Shown: positions 60,359-64,000 of the stretch, piece after piece | How positions within the stretch are numbered: the first letter of the stretch is position 1 | Layout of the letters: every line of letters begins with the position of its first letter | Assembly (NCBI RefSeq): GCF_002929535.1 | Contig: NZ_PJJO01000056.1 | Coordinates: 62,001 to 126,000, forward strand | DNA from: Cryobacterium sp. Y11 | GTDB taxonomy: Bacteria > Actinomycetota > Actinomycetes > Actinomycetales > Microbacteriaceae | Direction of reading: 5' to 3' | DNA length: 64,000 bases | The notes under the pieces: generated by a model | What the model saw: only the letters and a program-made list of their open reading frames with translations | Database searches by the model: none | What the model was told of the DNA's origin: nothing | Made by a program: the position numbers and the translations under genes

Positions 60359-61957
60359 GTGCTCAACGTGCAAGATCTCGAAATCCGCGTTGGAGCCCGC
60401 GTGCTCATGGAGGGCGTCAGCTTTCGCGTCGCGAGCGGCGACAAAATCGGCCTCGTCGGCCGTAACGGCGCTGGCAAGACGACACTGACGAAGACCCTTG
60501 CGGGGGAGACCAACCCGACCAAGGGATCGATCAGCCACTCGGGTGAGATCGGCTACCTTCCGCAGGACCCGCGCGCCGGTGATCCCACTATGCTTGCCCG
60601 CACTCGCATCCTCGATGCCCGCGGGCTCGGCACCATCGCCCTGGGCATGCAGGAGTCCAGCATGGCCATGGCCGACCCCGATCCCAAGATCGCCGCCGCG
60701 GCCATGAAGAAGTACGGACGTCTGACCGACGAGTTCAACGGCCTCGGCGGCTACTCCGCCGAAGCCGAAGCGGCATCCATCGCCAGCAACCTGAAACTGC
60801 CGGACCATATTCTTGACCAGGCCCTGAGCACCCTGTCCGGTGGTCAGCGTCGTCGCATCGAACTCGCTCGTATCCTGTTCTCGGCCGCCGAGATGATGAT
60901 CCTCGATGAGCCCACCAACCACCTCGACGCCGACTCGGTGGCGTGGCTGCGCGAGTTCGTGAAGAACTATAAGGGCGGCTGTATCATCATCAGCCACGAC
61001 ATCGAACTTGTCGGTGAAACGGTCAACCGGGTGTTCTATCTGGATGCCAACCGCATGATGATCGACATCTACAACATGAACTGGAAGAACTACCTGCTCC
61101 AGCGCACAGCTGATGCCGACCGTCGCAAGAAGGAACGCTCCAACGCGGAGAAGAAGGCCTCAACACTGCAGCTGCAGGCCGCAAAGTTCGGGGCCAAGGC
61201 CAGCAAAGCCGCCGCAGCCCACCAGATGGTCGCCCGCGCCGCGAAACTCCTCTCCGGGCTCGATGCCGTGCGAGCCGTCGAACGCGTCGCCAAACTGCGC
61301 TTCCCCGAGCCAGCACCGTGTGGCCGCACACCGCTCATGGCCAAGGACCTCTCGAAGAGCTACGGTTCCCTCGAGATCTTCACCGCCGTCGACCTAGCGA
61401 TCGACCGCGGCTCCAAGGTGGTCATTCTCGGCCTCAACGGTGCTGGGAAGACAACCCTGCTGCGAATGCTCGCTGGCGTCGACGAATCAGACACCGGTTC
61501 GATCGAGCCCGGTCACGGCCTGCGCATTGGCTACTACGCGCAGGAACACGAGACCATTGACGTCAAGCGTTCGGTACTGGAGAACATGGTTTCCTCCTCA
61601 CCGAGCATCACCGAGATGGAAGCCCGCCGAGTTCTCGGCTCGTTCCTGTTCACGGGCGACGATTCCAACAAGCCGGCCGGCGTGCTGTCCGGTGGCGAGA
61701 AGACACGGCTGGCCTTGGCCATGATCGTGGTCTCGGGCGCCAACGTGCTGCTGCTCGATGAGCCCACTAACAACCTCGACCCCGCTAGCCGTGAGGAGAT
61801 CCTCGATGCTCTCGCGCACTATGCCGGAGCTGTCGTTCTGGTCAGCCACGATGAAGGCGCAGTGCAAGCCCTCAACCCCGAGCGCGTGCTGATCATGCCA
61901 GAGGGTACAGAAGACCACTGGAACAAGGACTACCTCGACCTCATCGAACTGTCCTAA
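60359..61957 (+). CDS. ABC-F family ATP-binding protein
   Basis: The 532-residue protein has two ABC ATPase domains and no membrane part, the mark of ABC-F proteins that act on the ribosome. Domain 1: GLVGRNGAGKTTLTKTLAGE, LSGGQRRRIELARIL, MILDEPTNHLD. Linker: a Lys/Ala-rich helical stretch (DRRKKERSNAEKKASTLQLQ). Domain 2: GLNGAGKTTLLRMLAG, LSGGEKTRLALAMIV, LLLDEPTNNLD. It may be a housekeeping translation factor or a resistance factor; length and type suggest the common actinobacterial housekeeping form. GTG 60359 gives the family start LNVQDLEIRVGARVL; no clear ribosome site is seen. Confidence 0.93.
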   Translation: MLNVQDLEIRVGARVLMEGVSFRVASGDKIGLVGRNGAGKTTLTKTLAGETNPTKGSISHSGEIGYLPQDPRAGDPTMLARTRILDARGLGTIALGMQESSMAMADPDPKIAAAAMKKYGRLTDEFNGLGGYSAEAEAASIASNLKLPDHILDQALSTLSGGQRRRIELARILFSAAEMMILDEPTNHLDADSVAWLREFVKNYKGGCIIISHDIELVGETVNRVFYLDANRMMIDIYNMNWKNYLLQRTADADRRKKERSNAEKKASTLQLQAAKFGAKASKAAAAHQMVARAAKLLSGLDAVRAVERVAKLRFPEPAPCGRTPLMAKDLSKSYGSLEIFTAVDLAIDRGSKVVILGLNGAGKTTLLRMLAGVDESDTGSIEPGHGLRIGYYAQEHETIDVKRSVLENMVSSSPSITEMEARRVLGSFLFTGDDSNKPAGVLSGGEKTRLALAMIVVSGANVLLLDEPTNNLDPASREEILDALAHYAGAVVLVSHDEGAVQALNPERVLIMPEGTEDHWNKDYLDLIELS

Positions 61958-61967
61958 CAGCTCGGTA

Positions 61968-62000
61968 CGCCGCTCGACTGTCTGTATCAGGCGAGCGGCG
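61968..62000. terminator. Hairpin between the convergent ABC-F and SURF1 genes
   Basis: CGCCGCTCG and CGAGCGGCG form a 9-bp stem with a 15-nt loop in the 48-bp gap between convergent genes. There is no T-run on either side. Confidence 0.5.
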
Positions 62001-62005
62001 GCGCG

Positions 62006-62854
62006 CTAGCTCAGTTGACGATCCAGCAATGCGTCTTCAATTTCGGCGTCATTGAGCGGTTTGGCGGCGCGCTTTCGGGCCCGCTCATCGGCTCGTTCGC
62101 GTTCGTCGGGGTCTTCGGCATTGACGCTTCGGTACTCCTCGCGCAGTGCCCAGCCCAGGCCGATGAAGGCGAGCAGCCCGAACACGAACCACTGGAAGGC
62201 GTAGGAGAGGTGCGGGCCCTCGTCCCGGATCGGTTTCACGACAGCGACCGGGCGTTTCTCCGTCGCGGCGGGACTCTCGGTGTCCATCAGACCGTAGGCC
62301 CCGGTATAGGTCGGCTGATCGAACCGTTCGGCAATGGTGCTGAGGTTGATCGTCGCAACCTGGTTACCGCTCGCGGTGCGACCGGGCAGGTCGGGTTCGG
62401 TGGCCTTGAGACGGGCGACAACGGTAACCGTTCCGTTCGGCGGTGCCGGAACGGTGTCGGGAGCATCCTGCTCCTGCCCAGTGGGGAGCCAGCCCCGGTT
62501 GACGATGAAAATCGTGCCATCGGATAGCAGCAATGGCGTCAGCACTTCGAAACCCGGGTTGACGTTGAGGGGGCGGTTGCGCGCAAGCATCTCGTCGTCG
62601 GTGAGATAGGTGCCGGTCAGTTCCACCGGCATCCACTTTTGGGACTCGGTGAAGCCAGTCAGGTCGGGCAGCGCCGCAGTGACGGGGACGGGCTGTGAGT
62701 CAAAATTGGAATCGATCTTGAACAATTCGGTCAGGGCTTCGTCGCGGCGAGCCAGCTGCCAGACGCCCAAGCCGGAACACACAGCGGCAAAGAGCATGGT
62801 CAACGCGAGGTATCCGGCCCAGCGGCGACTGAACGCGAACTTCCATCCCGTCAT
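62006..62854 (-). CDS. SURF1 family cytochrome oxidase assembly protein
   Basis: SURF1 proteins help insert heme A into cytochrome c oxidase. The 282-residue protein has the two-helix topology of the family: helix 1 at about residues 12-34 (WAGYLALTMLFAAVCSGLGV, then WQLARR), a large outer domain with FIVNRGWLPTG and VARLKATEPDLPG, and helix 2 near residues 220-240 (LSYAFQWFVFGLLAFIGLGW). A charged cytoplasmic tail follows. ATG 62854 overlaps the stop of the upstream 80-residue gene by 4 nt. Function links it to ctaA and ctaB. Confidence 0.93.
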   Translation of the reverse strand: MTGWKFAFSRRWAGYLALTMLFAAVCSGLGVWQLARRDEALTELFKIDSNFDSQPVPVTAALPDLTGFTESQKWMPVELTGTYLTDDEMLARNRPLNVNPGFEVLTPLLLSDGTIFIVNRGWLPTGQEQDAPDTVPAPPNGTVTVVARLKATEPDLPGRTASGNQVATINLSTIAERFDQPTYTGAYGLMDTESPAATEKRPVAVVKPIRDEGPHLSYAFQWFVFGLLAFIGLGWALREEYRSVNAEDPDERERADERARKRAAKPLNDAEIEDALLDRQLS

Positions 62855-63093
62855 TGCTGGTCTCCGAGAGAGTCTTGCGCGCACGGCTCGAGTGCGCGTA
62901 CCGTCAGTGGAAAGTCCCGCGCGGAAAGAAACTCGCGCAAATAGTCAACGTGTTCATTGCACGCCAGCCAGATTTTCACCCGATCCGTTGAATGGATGCG
63001 CGGGTTACGCCAGTCCAGCCGCCAGCGTCCCGCAGCGCGGCAGTCTGCCCGGGAACAGGTCGTCTGGTCCAGGGGCCGTCCCAAGCCGATCAT
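62851..63093 (-). CDS. Small conserved cysteine-containing protein
   Basis: An 80-residue protein with CSRADCRAAGRWRLDWRNPR, a central IHSTDRVKIWLACNEHVDYL and FLSARDFPLTVR. The spaced Cys-x4-Cys and later Cys-x2-His suggest a small zinc site. Similar short proteins occur upstream of SURF1 in Microbacteriaceae, but no function is known to me. It is coupled to SURF1 by a 4-nt overlap and has a GGGGAG ribosome site. Confidence 0.75.
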   Translation of the reverse strand: MIGLGRPLDQTTCSRADCRAAGRWRLDWRNPRIHSTDRVKIWLACNEHVDYLREFLSARDFPLTVRALEPCAQDSLGDQQ

Positions 63094-63139
63094 CGCAACT
63101 CCCCGATCATCGCGCCGACACGCGCACCCGCGAGAGCAC

Positions 63140-63415
63140 TCACTTGACCTCGTTGTCGCCGCGGTAAACCTCGACGCCGCCCGGCCGCAGTACTTCGGCT
63201 GGGGGCGGAGAAATCTTTACGTTCGCAACGACCACGGCGAAGTATGGCAGCAGAATCGCGCCGAGCGCGCAGACCACCAACCACCAGCCGTGCACGAACA
63301 GCATGAGCACAATGCAGATGACACGAATTCCCATGGCAAGTGAATATTTGATCATCCGATTGCGGCGTTCAACCTCGGGGGAGGCGGGGAGTGAGGTGAT
63401 CGACTGCTGCTTCAT
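63140..63415 (-). CDS. DUF3099 membrane protein
   Basis: A 91-residue protein with the DUF3099 pattern: a short N-terminus (SITSLPASPEVERRNRMIKY), then two membrane helices (about residues 25-45, MGIRVICIVLMLFVHGWW, and 47-66) and a PPPAEV-type tail. The family is actinobacterial and of unknown function. It lies 46 nt upstream of the 80-residue gene on the same strand. A TAGGCT -10 candidate on the minus strand lies near 63456, giving a leader of about 40 nt. Confidence 0.85.
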   Translation of the reverse strand: MKQQSITSLPASPEVERRNRMIKYSLAMGIRVICIVLMLFVHGWWLVVCALGAILLPYFAVVVANVKISPPPAEVLRPGGVEVYRGDNEVK

Positions 63416-63566
63416 GGGTCCATCGGATTCGTCTGAGGTGGAAACTCCACTAGGTCAAGCCTACGACTGTACGGCGCCGTTGTGACACGCCTTAAACTTG
63501 AATCTGCCGGGTATTTCCCGAACCCGATTAACGACCCAACGCCCAGCGCACCAGGACAGGAATCTC

Positions 63567-64000
63567 ATGACAACGACTAGAACGGTGCTGGTCACCGGCG
63601 GTAACCGCGGAATTGGCTTTGCCATCGCCGAAGAGTTCCTCGCCCAAGGGCACCGGGTGGCCGTGACGAGCCGGTCCGGGCATGGGCCGTCCGGGAGCCT
63701 CACGGTGCGGGCAGACGTGACCGACGCCGCATCCGTTGATGCCGCGTTCACCGAGATCGAGGCAACCTACGGGCCGGTCGAGGTCGTCGTGGCCAACGCG
63801 GGAATCACCCGCGACACCCTGCTCATGCGTATGTCAGAGGACGACTTCACCTCCGTTATCGATACCAACCTCAGCGGCGCCTTCCGCGTGGTCAAGCGCG
63901 CAAGCAAGGGCATGCTGAAGGCCAGGTTCGGCCGCATCGTGCTGATTTCCAGCGTGGTTGGGCTCTATGGCTCCGCCGGGCAGGTGAATTATTCGGCGTC
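63567..64000 (+). CDS. fabG: 3-oxoacyl-ACP reductase (FabG-like SDR), N-terminal part
   Basis: The first 144 codons of a short-chain dehydrogenase are visible; the gene runs past the window end. It has the NADP-binding VLVTGGNRGIGFAIAEEF, an acidic DVTDAAS turn, the VVANAGITRDTLLMRMSEDD segment (the RDxLLxRM pattern favours FabG) and the catalytic serine in RIVLISSVVGLYGSAGQVNY with tyrosine just at the end. It likely reduces 3-oxoacyl-ACP in fatty acid synthesis. ATG 63567 follows GGACAGG. It is divergent from DUF3099; fabI may follow outside. Confidence 0.9.
   Translation, partial: MTTTRTVLVTGGNRGIGFAIAEEFLAQGHRVAVTSRSGHGPSGSLTVRADVTDAASVDAAFTEIEATYGPVEVVVANAGITRDTLLMRMSEDDFTSVIDTNLSGAFRVVKRASKGMLKARFGRIVLISSVVGLYGSAGQVNYSA

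Overview
The window looks like a chromosomal segment of a high-GC actinobacterium, most probably of the family Microbacteriaceae. This is inferred from gene content and order: WhiA, RbpA and OpcA are actinobacterial proteins, HGxxPAAW and DUF3099 proteins are present, trpCBA is followed by lgt, and the order tkt-tal-pgi-zwf-opcA-pgl sits next to ctaB/ctaA. Almost all of it is core metabolism. I see no prophage, insertion sequence, integron or CRISPR array.

Layout. 1-7811: the end of hisG, then hisF-hisI-trpE, a trp-linked membrane protein, a small HGxxPAAW membrane protein, trpC-trpB-trpA and lgt, mostly overlapping or tightly spaced. 7973-14000: glutamate synthase gltBD. 14068-16645: pyruvate kinase, a small convergent membrane ORF, tRNA-Leu(CAA) and the ANTAR response regulator pdtaR. 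16690-17466: decayed sequence with remains of a RecB-like nuclease gene. 17464-22435: a thioesterase divergent from polA, then a DUF885 protein. 22514-26379: a two-gene copper/nitrite cassette, an NnrS-like membrane protein and a very large membrane-anchored cupredoxin-NirK fusion. 26574-34042: rpsA, coaE, uvrB, uvrA; uvrC follows at 34057. 36047-41861: rapZ, whiA, sodA, gap, pgk, tpiA. 41992-42766: secG and rbpA. 42883-51248 (minus strand): tkt, tal, pgi, zwf, opcA, pgl. 51573-54169: ctaB, an unrecognised protein and ctaA. 54457-58639: sufB, sufD, a Rieske ferredoxin, sufC and a MIP18/DUF59 protein. 58720-59450: a wrecked molybdopterin oxidoreductase gene. 59596-64000: a TetR regulator, an ABC-F ATPase, SURF1, two small proteins, and the start of a fabG-like reductase.

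How the genes work together. Several blocks form pathways: histidine and tryptophan synthesis, ammonia assimilation, lower glycolysis (gap-pgk-tpiA plus pyk), the oxidative and non-oxidative pentose phosphate pathway, nucleotide excision repair (uvrA, B, C with polA), heme A synthesis and cytochrome oxidase assembly (ctaB, ctaA, SURF1), and SUF iron-sulfur cluster assembly. The least ordinary block is 22514-26379. In its second protein every type 1 and type 2 copper ligand of a nitrite reductase is present, behind an extra cupredoxin and about twelve membrane helices.

Regulation. Seven genes (polA, DUF885, NnrS-like, coaE, uvrB, uvrA, tetR) have a TANNNT hexamer ending exactly 6 nt before the start codon, and pdtaR has one at 7 nt, which fits leaderless or nearly leaderless transcription. 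Long perfect palindromes without a loop lie upstream of rpsA and tkt and between ctaA and sufB, and look like protein-binding operators. Strong intrinsic-type hairpins close pyk, tRNA-Leu, pdtaR, rpsA, tpiA, rbpA and the suf operon.
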